From Zea mays (lineage: Eukaryota > Streptophyta > Magnoliopsida > Poales > Poaceae), in contig NC_050096.1 of the NCBI RefSeq assembly GCF_902167145.1, forward strand, positions 264,576,622 through 264,640,621: a stretch of 64,000 nucleotides of DNA, in the 5' to 3' direction. The position numbers were made by a program, and so were the translations under genes. Under the pieces are notes generated by a model. It saw nothing but the letters and a program-made list of their open reading frames with translations, was not told the DNA's origin and did not search any database. Positions 44,207 to 56,804 of the stretch are shown here, piece after piece; positions within the stretch are counted from its first letter, which is position 1; every line of letters begins with the position of its first letter.

Positions 44207-45459
44207 TGAGAGCACCTAGAGGGGGGGGGGTGAATAGGTGATCCTGTAAACTTCAAAACTTAAGCCACAAAACTTTGATTAAGTGTTAGTACAGTTAATG
44301 CCAAGTGGCTAGAGAGAAGATCTTGCACAATAGGATAATCACACGGAGTTCAACACAGAGAAGACACAGTGATTTATCCTGTGGTTCGGCCAAGTACAAA
44401 ACTTGCCTACTCCACGTTGTGGCGTCCCAATGGACGAGAGTTGCACTCAACTCCTCTCAAGTGATCCAATGATCAACTTGAATACCACAGTGTTATGCTT
44501 TTCCTTTCAATTTCCCGTTTGCGAGGAATCTCCACAACTTGGAGTCTCTCGCCCTTACACTTGAGATTCACAAAGAAATACGGAGTAAGGGAGGGAAGCA
44601 ACACACACAAATCCACAGCAAAATGCGCACACACACGGCCAAGAATCGAGCTCAAAGACTATCTCACAGTTCTCACAAGAACGGAGCTTGAATCACTTAG
44701 AATAACAAACGGATGCGCAAAGACTGAGTGTGGATGATCAAGAATGCTCAAAGGTTGCTTGGTTGTCTCCTCCATGCGCCTAGGGGTCCCTTTTATAGCC
44801 CCAAGGCAGCTAGGAGCCGTTGAGAGCAAATCTGGAAGGCTGATCTTGCCTTCTGTCGTCGGGCGCACCGGACAGTCCGGTGCGCACCGGACACTGTCCG
44901 GTGCCCGATTTCCTTCCTTAAACAGCGCAGTCGACCGTTGCTGATCTGGGAGCCGTTGGCGCACCGGACATGTCCGGTGCACACCGGACAGTCCGGTGCC
45001 CCCTTCCGACCGTTGGCTTGGCCACGTGTCGCGCGCAGAATCCGCGGCCGACCGTTGGCCCTAGCCGACCGTTGGCTCACCGGACAGTCCGGTGCACACC
45101 GGACAGTCCGGTGAATTTTAGCCGTACGCCGTCAGCAAATTCCCGAGAGCGGCCTCTTCGGCCGAGGCAGCCTGGCGCACCGGACACTGTCCGGTGCACC
45201 ACCGGACAGTCCGGTGCCCCAGACCGAAACAGCCCCTTGGCTGTACACAGCCACCTTTTTCCTTTTCTTTTTCTTCCTGTTTCCAATACTTAGACAAGTA
45301 TATTAGTACACAAAACCAATGTACTAAGACTTAGAAACATACCTTTGCTCTTGATTTGCACTTTGTTCATCCATTGCATAAATTCACATTTTAAGCACTT
45401 GAGTTGGCACTCAATCACCAAAATACTTAGAAATGGCCCAAGGGCACATTTCCCTTTCA
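44207..45459 (-). repeat. 5' LTR of the Opie-like element (1253 bp)
   Basis: It matches the 3' LTR except for about four substitutions, two extra G in the initial G run (44220-44230) and one palindrome unit fewer: two tandem copies at 45078-45094 and 45097-45113 instead of three. A minus-strand TATA box lies at about 44789-44799. As the upstream LTR it holds the element promoter, pointing into Helitron 2 on the minus strand. Confidence 0.95.
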
Positions 45460-46351
45460 ACACTGTAGCAGCCCACAAGCTCAACAAAAGGCAGGTTGCA
45501 AGCTAAGGAAGCAACAAGGGCTTCTAAATAAGGAAGTGTCATACCGGTTGCAATTTCATTTAGAAAAGCATGTGCTGAAATCCCACATTGCACTGATATA
45601 TAAACAATTTTTGCTAATAGAACACATCAATCATTCAAGAAACATCATATTGCTTGAGCACCACCTTGATGAATGCTTGATTGCTACAATATTCTCGAAT
45701 GCCTTTTGGATCTCAGTAATGACATTAACCATGCATAGCAATATAATATGTGATATTAGCAGACACCTCTTTTTAACGAAAGCCCTTTATAGCTAACTAG
45801 ACTACCTTTCTTTTTAGTTTTTACTCTTTTAGTTCATTCCATTTCTTCAGTTCGCTTGGCTAGCAATATACTACGTTCACCTAAATTCTGATTGAGCACA
45901 CATAAGCATTTGTCTTGTAGGTTGTGCTTTGCCTCCAGGCACTTTGGACAGGATCGGAGAGACTATTTTTCTTTGTAATAACATAGATCAAACAATTTTT
46001 TTAAGAAAATTGCAGTAAAGCTTAAGAAATGGGTCAATAATACAAGTCATCACGACACAAAGATAATATGGTGGAATTAGCATATGCTGGGGACCTTTTC
46101 CTATAACAGCATTACATACTAGACAAGGGTGAACCTCCACATGTGCAAAATCACAAGCTAACAAAAACATGAGTAGAAATTTTATGCTGATTATTAGTGA
46201 TTATCGTATCATGGGTCTGTCAACGGTGTTGGTGCCATTGCACTTTTTTCCTATCCTTTTTTGTTCTGTGCTTTTGCCCTTGCATTTTGTTCAAATTATA
46301 TAAGACTGAGAGCAGAAATAAAGAACCAACTTTCAGAATGGCATTACTTAC

Positions 46352-46463
46352 CAGCGGCATATCAAAAGCAAAGAAGTTGCCAACAGGCTTGCTGGCAACA
46401 AACACCATCCTTATATTGGACAGGTAAATTGTGCCTTTTGTTTTCACATGACCTCCAGGAGCT
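46352..46463 (-). pseudogene. GRAM-domain exon of the WBP2-like fragment, separated by the Opie-like insertion
   Basis: The minus strand reads PGGHVKTKGTIYLSNIRMVF then VASKPVGNFFAFDMPL between an AATCAG acceptor and a GTAAGT donor. This is the core of the GRAM domain of the same protein family as 35668-36223 and directly precedes it in the family. The two pieces were therefore one captured segment before the Opie-like element entered the intron. The first exon of the family is not found upstream. Confidence 0.85.
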
Positions 46464-47199
46464 CTGATTGATAATAACAAGAGAAGCAGCAGCAGTAAGA
46501 AAATATGGTTAGATATGTTTGCGGAGAGCAACTATTAAAAATGAAGCTTCCAATATAAGCATAGGTAATGGGCGAATGAGAAGGCAAATGATGTTCAATC
46601 TTAGAACTTATTAGTGAAAAAAACTATTTTACTACTGATTTTTTACTGCTGTTGTAACATATGAAAGATTAATTTGGCTAGACAGTCCCCCCTTCCTCAT
46701 ATAACACCTGATTCTCCAAAATTGTCTAAATAAGCAAATAGATGAGGTCATAAAGATCATAAATTAAACTTAAATTGTAGTAATATAATTGCAAAAACAT
46801 ATCGATGAACCAACCAGATTCGTCGCCAAACAAAGGGGCGGTGGCCGGAAGAATGGCCATCCTAGGCAGGACTTGCCCGGAGGAGAACCCTCCGAGGGCT
46901 CAATTCCGGCCGGCCACCACGCCACCTCTAGCGTGCCCATCCCGTACCACCCTCGATGTTGGGCCGACACCACGTCCCCTTCGATCCATTATATTTGACT
47001 AATTTCTGCCTCAAAAAACTAAAAAACTAGAGATGTTTATGTTTTTGACTCATCTTCAATTGACAAGGTGAGTGTCCCCGCCTCACAGGTCCAAGTTTCT
47101 CTTCGATATCATCCCGGACAGCTCGTACATATGTCATCCCCTATCTCATAACTATATAACACATATGTGCATATATAAGTTATCGAGATATTATATGTC

Positions 47200-47435
<236 letters not shown>

Positions 47436-47850
47436 GGCCGCGCTGGGTGGGCTCCAAGCTCTCACAGAGTAGCTGCGATGTGCGGCGCTTTGGAACACAG
47501 ACAGCTGCGATCCCACGGATTGATAGATGCTGTGTGCTTTTGTTAGTTTAGCATCAACCACCTAATCGCTTTGGATCAGGTTCGTCTTCCTCGTGGCTGC
47601 TCAGCTTTTCCTATACCTCCCTGCCCGCGAACCAATCTTTACGAACATAAACAAGTACACAAGCACTGCAGGAATCAACAAGTAGAGAGTAGTAGTACAA
47701 TGGTGCTTGATGTTGGCCCGAGCTCGACGTTGGTGCAGCACGCCACGCCAAGAACCCGAAGCTGCCTTCCCAGGCGGGGCACAGAACAGAACGCTGTCCC
47801 TTGCTTTGGCGCATGGGTTGGCTCTCGGACAGCCTCTCACGGTTTTATTT

Positions 47851-48005
47851 TAGGAACAATTGGATTTATACCATTAAAAATCCAAACTTTAGATATATAC
47901 TATGGACCCCACATGTCATTGACTCATGTGGACCCACATGTAAGTGAGATAGTAATGGTATGGATCCAAAGTGGTGATCTTTTAATGGTATGATCCAAAT
48001 TTCCC
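47851..48005. mobile_element. MITE-like element with inverted ends
   Basis: The left end GGAACAATTGGATTTATACC plus ATTAAAA and the reverse complement of the right end GGGAAATTTGGATCATACC plus ATTAAAA are inverted repeats. Between them lies a self-complementary core (TGACTCATGTGGACCCACATG). No duplication was assigned. Confidence 0.55.
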
Positions 48006-48217
48006 TTTATTTTATGGCACGCTTCCAGCTTCCTAAAGAACAGGTGGTCCGGACACGTGCAGAGAACGATGAAACTACAGTAGTCTGTTCTTTAGGCCGA
48101 AGGTCCGTCAGTCGGCAGACGAGCTGTCGTACTTGGAACTGTTGTTGGCCCATACTGGCTAATACGGCCCGGTACCTGATGTAGAACATTAGCACGGTCC
48201 ATCGTTGAGCGCAAATA

Positions 48218-48474
48218 CTCCTTCCGTTACCTATCTTAAGACCACAAAGACATATTCAAACATTTTTTTTCCTTTGACCATTAATGAAAAAATAATCATA
48301 AGTATTATCTAGATGAAAATAAAACTATTATATTTATTATTAAAACATCTATCACGATATATAATTTCTGTAATCTTAAAGTAATTATTTTTTATAGATT
48401 ATTGTTGGTCAAAATTCTAAAACATTGACTTAGGATAAATCATTGTGACCTTAAAGATGGAAATGGAGAGAGAG
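48218..48474. mobile_element. Stowaway-type MITE, 257 bp
   Basis: Ends CTCCTTCCGTTACC and GGAAATGGAGAGAGAG are inverted, flanked by TA at 48216-48217 and 48475-48476. The interior is AT-rich and non-coding. Confidence 0.75.
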
Positions 48475-50200
48475 TAGTATGTTCCCAATTTTGGCACGTG
48501 TTACGTAAGTGTACGTTACTTGCGGCAGATCTACACCGAGCCACCCTGTTCGTGGCTTGGAGTTGATCCATGTAATTCTTTATAAACTTCTATTTAATCT
48601 AGTGTAAAATAGCTAAGATAAAAGGAGAGAAAAAAATCAGCTGACCCGGATGATAGAAAAATTCTAGATCCGCCCCTATATGCCTCCGAGAAACTCTTTG
48701 CACGGCAGTACCCATCTGACCTTTTTAAAATAGAGGTCCAATGAAAACACCTTAACAAATACACTTAGCACTTGATCTCGATTCAACACGGTTTTTATTT
48801 TCGTGTTCCGGTGGATCTTTCTATCTTCTCTCGGACCATACCATGCTAACATTATTGCTTGACCGTTCAATCATTTATTTTCCTTGAAATCGGTTTATTT
48901 CTTTTACGTACTTCTTTACCGGATCCAATCCAATATGTATCATAGTTACATGGAGTATAACAACTTAATCGTCGTACTACGCTTGTTGCATACTCACTCT
49001 GCCTGAATGGTTTGGTTTTGTCCTTAGAATATTAGGCTATGATCAGTAGATTGCGTATATAGCCGTTTAAAACACTGGTTTACATTACAGAATGCAATAT
49101 TTATAGAGTGAAGTTTGAAATGAAAGATGTGATGAGTCAACTGCTGGAGATAGCCTTAAAGAAACGATGGCTAGAGGGTCAAATATCAAATATGAGAAGT
49201 GAGTAGTGGCCATCATTGCCAAATTAGATTGGAATATGCATTTCATTTAAGGGCTAATTTAAAAGCAAGGGAAGCTAAACACAATGAGAGTTACTCCATG
49301 AAGAACTAAATATATTATATAAATAACACCATTTGGGATTGTTCACCCTAGAAAAAGACAGAGACCATAATAGTGTTTGAGTTTCTAAACTAGTTCTAAG
49401 TGATTCTCGTGCTTGGTAACATAGTGCAACTAAAGGCAACCAAAGAAGCTCTATAAAAAACCTACACGGGAAGCGATTTGTGTGTTAATGTGCGAACATT
49501 TGAAATAGATTTTTTTTTTCAAAAGCATGCTTATCGAATTGCCTCACCTTCTAACGAATTGCCTTACTTTCTAACTTTAACGTCTCTGAAAGACTAAGCT
49601 AGAAGATATTAAAATCAAAGAAGTCACCATAAACCTTTCATTTTTAACAAGCATTTCTTTATTGCTAACAAGCATGACACCTATGATGACTATTTGATAA
49701 TACATTCGGTTGCAAATATAGCAATACCAAATTTGTATTATAATAGTTAAAAGTATTAACTGATTTTTTTTCACATATTATGGTTTTTAAATTTTGATAT
49801 ATTTATAAATTGGAGCAGGATAAAAAGTCCAAGACCGGTACAGATTAGCTTGGGCAAACCTAGCCTAAAGCATCTTTAATAGTAGTTTCTAAAAAAAAAT
49901 AATCGGTAAATTAACAAAGTTTTAAGCGGCTAAATAAATTTGGAGCATATTTGTTAAGTTATAAAACATCTTTTCTAAAATATAGAAGTCAATTCTGTAT
50001 TAAAAAAATAAGGTATTTTTAAATCACACTAATCATTCTTATACTTTTTTCTCTGGTATATTTGAATTAGAAATTGTGTCTCACCCTTTATTCTATCTAT
50101 GTTCTCACTCTTATTCTTTCAACGTTCATCCATATCTAGACTGTCGTATATTTTTGTTGCAAGTATAAAAAGATCGAGAGCTGAGATAGTGAGTTGTCAG
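48475..50200. other. AT-rich intergenic region, no gene seen
   Basis: Only short frames occur. Near 48650-48680 the text TCTAGATCCGCCCCTATA resembles one end of the hAT MITE at 19344, so a degenerate relative may be present. Confidence 0.4.
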
Positions 50201-50613
50201 TGTCACAGTATATATTTTTTTATTCCGTTTAAAAAACAAGGTTGGGAGCGAGTTTTCGAAACTCTCGGACATGCTTGAGGTTTTTTTTGCAAGCCCTAAA
50301 TTTGTTTTCCCCTCGTGGCTTTGTGCCTTTGTCGTCCTCTACACGACTTTTCTCCCCATCTCCCACAGCCAAGTCCCCAACCCACCTCCACCTCCGCGCC
50401 GAGGAATCCACACTTGCAATTGCAACTACGAGCCCACCAAATCGAGCCGAGCCCCGACGGCACCAAATCGTGCGGCCTCGGAGATCCAGCAGGGTCTAGA
50501 AGAACCAGGAGAGACACCGTCAGAAGAGGAGGGTCAGCAGCAGCCAGAAGAGGAGGGCCAACAGCAGGCAGGCGGTGGCGGCGAAATCGTCAGCGGCTGC
50601 CGGGGTATCTGCG

Positions 50614-51800
50614 ATGATAACCCGGTCGAAGCTGGTGGAGCAGCTGCGCGACTACCAGATCCGATCCCAGCACAAGTAAATCTCCCGCCCACCTCCGTTC
50701 CCCTGAAACCCCGACCGGAAACTCTGCCTAGTCCGTGCTAATGTGGTAGTCGCAGTGCGCTCAGATCTCGCGGGCCTGGACGCTTGTTGTGCTAGTTTTG
50801 GTCCCGTGGTCTGTGGTTACGTTTTGTGAACTTCAGTAGGTCGAGTTGCATTCGTTGTAGGTAATGGCGGTATTGCGATTGAATTCTGCTTCGCTTCGCA
50901 CATGCATTGTTAGTTGTTCGTCGTAGTGTAGATAATCCAATGCCTAATCCAATATAGTCGTCGAAGGCACTTGGTGGTTATTGAACGTTCTTAGAGCAGC
51001 AGTGTTTGTGCTAGTGATTATTTTGTAGATCTTGCTGTGTTCTCCATCCAGATTTGTGATGTTAAACTCGGGGGACTATTGGCACTTGACATGTGACATG
51101 TCCATACTCAATCACGGAATTTTCAAATCCACCTTCTGCCACTTGACACACAATCAGTGACCAGCTATATGCAAATGAATAGGGGTACTCAGATTCAAAC
51201 TGTGCTGGTTTTTGCATATCATAATTTTGCATGAATGTAGCATTGCACTATTGCAGTACTAGTGAGTTTTATCCCTGGTTAATGAAATGCCTTGACTTAC
51301 CATTTGCCACTACATTTTTAACCACATCACTCTAAAGAGCTTATTGTCTCTTCCCGAAGTTCTACAACATGCACTTTCTTGATGATCCTGGAGTGGCAAT
51401 GCTAAACGTTGCTAGCATACCACTTCATGCTTCATGTCAGTTTGGAAGCTGATAGTTCTCTTAACATATCATGCAATATTGATGGGAGGAAAACTATTTC
51501 TTCTCTCTGCTAGTTGCTATACTCGCCAGATTGCACATTTAGACCTGCTTCTTCAATGACCTTAACATGAATCTGCTTTCTACATTCTGCAGGCGTGACA
51601 TTATCGGAGCTATATCGTGGGGCTTGCTGTGTAGTTTTCTGATAATATCTTCGTACATGATGTTGTACTTCAGGCACTTTTGGCTTAGTGCTATTATTAT
51701 CTCACTGGGTATTCTTTTCCCTGCCGGCCTGTATATTTTGAGGCAAAGAAAGCTGGCTAAGAAACGAGAGAGAAGACTGTTGTTGCCTCTCTCTATGTAA
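50614..51800 (+). CDS. Small predicted two-TM membrane protein (89 aa), plant-specific type, function unknown
   Basis: Exon 1 at 50614-50675 encodes MITRSKLVEQLRDYQIRSQH and exon 2 at 51593-51800 completes the protein. The GTAAAT donor and TCTGCAG acceptor join in phase, giving 270 nt. The product has a basic amphipathic N-terminus, two hydrophobic segments (about residues 27-46 and 54-73) and a basic tail ending RRLLLPLSM. Both ends resemble an uncharacterised small membrane protein family I recall from plants, in which more residues (a K-W-A...F-S-P-K-P stretch) follow SQHK; that stretch is absent here. The upstream GC-rich region (about 50330-50613) fits a 5' UTR. The intron of 917 bp was scanned for a skipped exon without success. 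Confidence 0.7.
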
Positions 51801-52428
51801 GGTTGTTTGTAGGTTTCTTGTTTTTTGCGCCTATTCTTGTCTTGATAGAATCCACATTCTTGTCTTGTGGCTTGTCTAGCACACATCCAACTTTTTATAC
51901 ATCTCTGCCCCCCCCTAATACAGATCCTTGTTCTTCAGCGTTTTCCTAAGTTTTACAGGAGAAATGATAGTTTTGCAAGTATTCACCAGTTGTGTTGTCA
52001 GCTACAACTTTCAGTTTTTTTTTTATTTGTTTGGTCGATGCGCCCTCAGACCGAAGTAGCAACCCGACATGTCATAATACGTTGGGTGTTGCCATACCTG
52101 TGTATGCAGATACTGATTCGTACTTCTGATGGGCTATGCTAGTTGCATTCTTCGCTAGCTCATTTGCTAAGTGAGTTTCTGGTTAAAATGAGCACACTTG
52201 ATGATTTTCGGTTTCTTGGGCCCAGTTGATGTTTGTTTATATTTGTTGGTTTGTATTGTGTTACAGACAAAATATATATTGGCTAAGTCTAGCTTGGTAC
52301 CGAATAAACCCACGTTATTGCCGTGCACTAGCAGAGTAGCAACACTACAAGATACTACATTGTTTCCGATGCAAATTGTTGCAGCTGACATTAGCAAGAT
52401 GTTCTCCCGTGCTGTATCTTGTACCAGC
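51801..52428. other. Downstream region, 3' UTR and intergenic
   Basis: No further coding region is seen after the small membrane protein gene. The first 200-300 bp may be its 3' UTR, but no clear polyadenylation signal was identified. Confidence 0.3.
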
Positions 52429-52995
52429 TAGTGGTGGGAATATAAGCAGGGTTTTTTTTGGTCTGCAAAAGCACATAAAAAACAGAAGCCCAAAGCACGG
52501 CATAACACAAAATAATATGGGCCGAGCCTTAAATTCTACCCGGGCCAACACAAAATAATAAGGGCCGAGCCTTAAATTCTACCTGGGCCCAGCACGACAC
52601 ACATGCATGGGTTAGGCTTGAGCCGGCACAGTCCAATAAAGCCAATATTGTTTAATTTCTTTAATTTAGTAAGGTATATACTTAATGTGGTTATAATATT
52701 TGGACTTTATGTCGTCAGGTGTTGCTCACATTGTTTAATATCTTTAATTTACTAAGTTATAAACTTTATGTGGTTGAAATATTTGAATTTTATATGGTTC
52801 AAATATATATGGGTCGGGTTTGGGCAGACACAACCCAATGAAAGCACGTCGTGTTTTAGAGTTGAGCCACTACTTTTACACTTTGGACTGACACGATATG
52901 GCTCAAAATTTTTTTAGGCCTTCTTGGTCTGAACCCATTTGGCCCAAAACACGATGGGCTTAGGCTGACCCGACCCGATCCAATTCCTAGCACTA
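52429..52995. mobile_element. hAT-like non-autonomous element, perfect 8-bp TSD
   Basis: Ends TAGTGGTGGGAAT and (reverse complement of the right end) TAGTGCTAGGAAT are flanked by GTACCAGC at 52421-52428 and 52996-53003. GGGCC/GGCCC-containing subterminal text resembles the 20202-20982 element. Confidence 0.85.
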
Positions 52996-53003
52996 GTACC
53001 AGC

Positions 53004-55157
53004 TATAGAAAACTCAAAGGCCCTTTTTGGAACCTAGGAATACGAACACAATTCCACAATGGTCTGAAAAATGAACGGTTTAGTCAGATTTTTTAAAAAA
53101 TGGCATCGGTTCGACTTGTTCGCTACGGCTTTAATCCGGCTGGGGCTGTGGCTTCTACAATATTTTGTCCCTAAACATTTTCAGGGCAATATAGTAGTTT
53201 CCAAGTAGCAGTTTTTGGGTAAATCATATACAACCATCAAAGTAATTGAATATGTTCAATTGATTTTTTATTACTTCATATTCTTTAATAATATTTGTCA
53301 GAAGGGTATTTGTGACATTGTCTTTGTTATTCCCTATACAAAATCTAAAATATCCCTAGACTGTTTTAACAACATAACAAAGCCTTCTAGCCCCGAACAA
53401 ATTGGGGATAGATTATAGGTGAAACCTAAGAAAAAACACAAGTCAAGATTCAGGCACATAGATAATTGTTTTTATTCAATTTTAAGGCTATTTTTCATAT
53501 GTTCCATCATTGTAAGTATCATTTTATTGTCTTTTATTATGTCAAACCCTATCTCTCTTTCCATTATTATCAAGCCCGAGGTCTCAGTGCGTACTGATGC
53601 CTTTAGAGATCTCTGTTTGACATGTCTAAATTATATCAGCATGTGTTAGACAGACTTTTGTTTAATTGGTGCTACTCTAGCCTATCATGCGTATCATCGT
53701 TCTAGGCTTGATCTCTTCTTGTATGACCACAATCCAACGTAACATATGTATTTCCACAACCTCTAGATTGTTTGTATACAATTATTCATTTTTAGAAGGG
53801 TAATCTAGTCACTTTATGCCAAGCTCAAGCTTTAGGCTTGTTCTTCTTATAGTCTTTGTTGAGGGGGCTTCACGTTCTCGGAACGAGCTAAGCCATCCTT
53901 GTCTATTTTTGACCGACTATCAATGAAGCAATCATGTAGGCTTCACCCTTTGAACATCGATGAAGAGGACCAAATGACTTTGTCCATTATTATTGGCCTT
54001 CAGGATCTTGCGAAGTGGCCCTTCCATATCCACTATTCCTTTGTTTTAGAATATAAACAAAGTGATTTATGTAAATTGATAACAAATAAATGATCAATTA
54101 ACTCCAAAACATTGAGGACTATGTCTATCCGAAGTCGAATCCCCAACAACATCCCCTTACGGGCGAAGGCCTGCTATGAAGGCATGAATCCTACGAAAAC
54201 ATGATTTTGAACAAAGGTAAAACATCATCCCGAGCTTTGGAGTTGGTCGTTTGGAATAGTTTCATGTTTTTGAATTTGTAATTGTCGAGTTTGAATGAAG
54301 TTAGGTATATAAGAAAGTTGAACAATCGCTTTTGACCAAAGTTGCCTATATAATGCGCCCGTGAGTCATTTTTTGCAACTATTTTGGTAAAATGAGGGAT
54401 CTTGCTAATTGTTTTCTCAAAATGAAGCTTTCTCTATTCCTATGAGTATTACAAAGGTAAGTTATTAGACTTATTGATTTTGTTTTTCTTGTTGTTTTTC
54501 GGTTAGTCTGATTTATCCTTTTTGTGTTTGATGTCCGAGGTTGAAGAGAATCCTCGCATTTCTTCACCTGATTCTAAAGATGATCCTATGGATGTCAAAG
54601 TCTCTTAGTTAGAACTTGATGCTGAAACAAATCTTAGATTTGGAACATCTTTGAGGACAATAGGTTTTGGGTTCATTTATTTCAAAGAATTTTTTGATCA
54701 GAGAACAAGTTTGACTATTCAGAACGAGCCAGTTCCGAAGCCAAAGACTAATGAATGTGTTGTCTTTGAAGCTTACTGCTAGTCTTTGTTTCTACTGTAG
54801 GATCTGATTGAAGACATTCTTGAAGATTATAATATAGATATGCACCATTTAACTCGAAGTGGACTTTTGAAGATTGGCCTCTTTGTCTAGGATGTCAAGG
54901 CTTAGCAATTGACCTATAATATAACTACTTTTAACTCGTTGAACAAAAATGCATTGCTAGTTCAAGAATAAAATGGTTGATGGGGTTAAATTTAATAATT
55001 ACTTTAGATGTTTTAGCTTCAAGCCTTGTCGCATTGAGAACAAATTACTCTTTACCTCAAAGAATAAGTTGCATGATGATTGGTTGGAATATTAGCTTTA
55101 TCATAAAGTTCCTTTAGTTGTGAAGGACCAGAATGGTAAAAAAGGTTAAGAGGTATC
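53004..55157. other. Degenerate intergenic sequence, no intact gene
   Basis: The stretch near 53115-53175 is a partial copy of the MITE-like element at 18936. From about 54520 to 55150 there are broken, acidic, coding-like frames of the kind left by old retroelements, interrupted by many stops. The source is not recognised. The Ji-like element was inserted at 55157/55158. Confidence 0.35.
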
Positions 55158-56804
55158 TGAAAGTCGCCTAGAGGGGGGGTGGATAGGCGAAACCTGAAAA
55201 TTAAAACTTTATCCCCCAACTAGATCCTTTGATTAGTGGTTAGAACAAGATGAACAATTATCGGAGTATAAAAACTAAGTTCTTGCTAATAAAGAGTATA
55301 GCTTTCAAATAATGCGGAAGTGATAAATCAATACAACTAATAATTCTATGATAACAAAGCAAGAAAGCTTAGATGGAAAAGGGCACTAACTCAAGTTCTT
55401 TTCTTGCGGAGTGTTGCTTCACTTAAATGAGATTTTAACTTGAAGCAACACCAAATGATATGGGCAAAGAATAGTGCAAGAGAACTTAGAGTAAGGGAAA
55501 GCAAACAAATCACAAGCAAAAGCACAATGAACACGGGTGATTTGTTTTACCGAGGTTCGGCCCTCGAAGGCCTAGTCCCCGTTGAGGAGTCCACTTAAGG
55601 ACGGGTCTTTTTCAACCCTTTCCCTCTCTCCCGATCACACAAGGATCGGCGAGCTCTTCTTCTTCTCAAGGATCACTCTCGATCCCACAAGGACCACCAC
55701 AATCTTTGGTGTCTCTTGCTAGCTTTTACAAGCCTCCAAAACTTTGGAGGAAGTTTGAATGGGAGTCAAAACTCCACGCGCAAATGAACACAAAGATGTA
55801 GCACACACTATTTCTCAATGAATCTCACAAGGCGCTAGGGCTAAACTCAATTGAGTAGCTCTCAATTGCTTGCTCTCTCTTTTGTGGCACTTGTGTTGGT
55901 TGTAGTGGACTAAATCTTGTGTATAGGATGGATCAATGAATATAGGTGGTTGGGAGGGCTTGAGTATGTCAACTAGATGACTTGGAATGTTGCTTGGACT
56001 CCCACACCTTGAAGTGGCCGGTTGGGGTGGTATTTATAGCCACCATCCAAAAACTAGCCGTTGGAGAAGTCTGCTGGCGATGGGCGCACCGGACAGTCCG
56101 GTGCACACCGGACATGTCCGGTGCGCCAGCCACGTCATCCTAGCCGTTGAGATTGGAGCTGGTCGACAGTTGGAGGCTTTGTCCTCATGTGGCACCGGAC
56201 AGTCCGGTGCACACCGGACAGTCCGGTGCCTCTCTGATCCTCTGCTCTGACTTCTGCCGCGTGTACTGTTCTGCACTGTTTACTGTCAGAGTCGACCGTT
56301 GGGCGCAGATGACCGTTGCTCCGCTGGCACACCGGACAGTCCGGTGCACACCGGACAGTCCGGTGCACACCGGACAGTCCGGTGAATTTTAGCGGAGCAG
56401 TCTTCGTGAAATCCCGAGGCTGCCGAGTTCCTGAGGCCGCGTTTCGTTGGAGCACCGGACACTGTCCGGTGTACACCGGACAGTCCGGTGAATTATAGCG
56501 CGCCGGCCCTGGACTTTCCCGAAGGTGGCGAGTTTGAGTCTGAGTCCCCTGGTGCACCGGACAGGTACTGTTCACTGTCCGGTGGCACACCGGACAGTCC
56601 GGTGCGCCAGACCAGGGATGCCTTCGGTTGCCCCTTTGCTCCTTTCTTTTGACTCTTGTCTTGTTCTTTTTATTGGTTTTATGTTGAATCTTTGGCACCT
56701 GTAGAACATATAATCTAGAGCAAACTAATTAGTCCAATTGTTTGTGTTGGACATTCAATCACCAAAATCATTTAGGAAAAGGTTTAAAGCCTATTTCCCT
56801 TTCA
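55158..56804 (-). repeat. 3' LTR of the Ji-like element (1647 bp)
   Basis: Begins TGAAAGTCGCCTAGAGG on the plus strand and ends CCCTTTCA. A minus-strand TATA box (GCTATAAATA) lies at 56031-56040. Tandem palindromes CACCGGACAGTCCGGTG stand at 56330-56346, 56349-56365 and 56368-56384, with further copies between 56080 and 56605. Confidence 0.95.

Larger units (their letters stand above)
36506..45459 (-). mobile_element. Opie-like Sirevirus (Ty1/copia), complete, with TSD ACACT
   Basis: Two LTRs (36506-37775 and 44207-45459) flank PBS, gag, pol and a multi-PPT spacer in minus orientation. The 5-bp duplication ACACT is at 36501-36505 and 45460-45464. The LTRs differ by about four substitutions noticed by eye, one 19-bp palindrome unit and two G in a run. 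That is about 0.3 percent, so a very recent insertion (near 0.1 My if 1.3e-8 per site per year applies). It is nested in an intron of the GRAM fragment of Helitron 2. Confidence 0.95.

Noticed and set aside
46770..47002. GC-rich open frames near 46800-47000 in Helitron 2 that might be another captured exon
   Set aside because: Frames exist on both strands with no recognisable motif and no clear splice borders. They remain possible but unsupported.
47571..47993. A 140-codon plus-strand frame right of the microsatellite
   Set aside because: Part of it runs through the MITE-like element at 47851-48005 and nothing in it is recognised.
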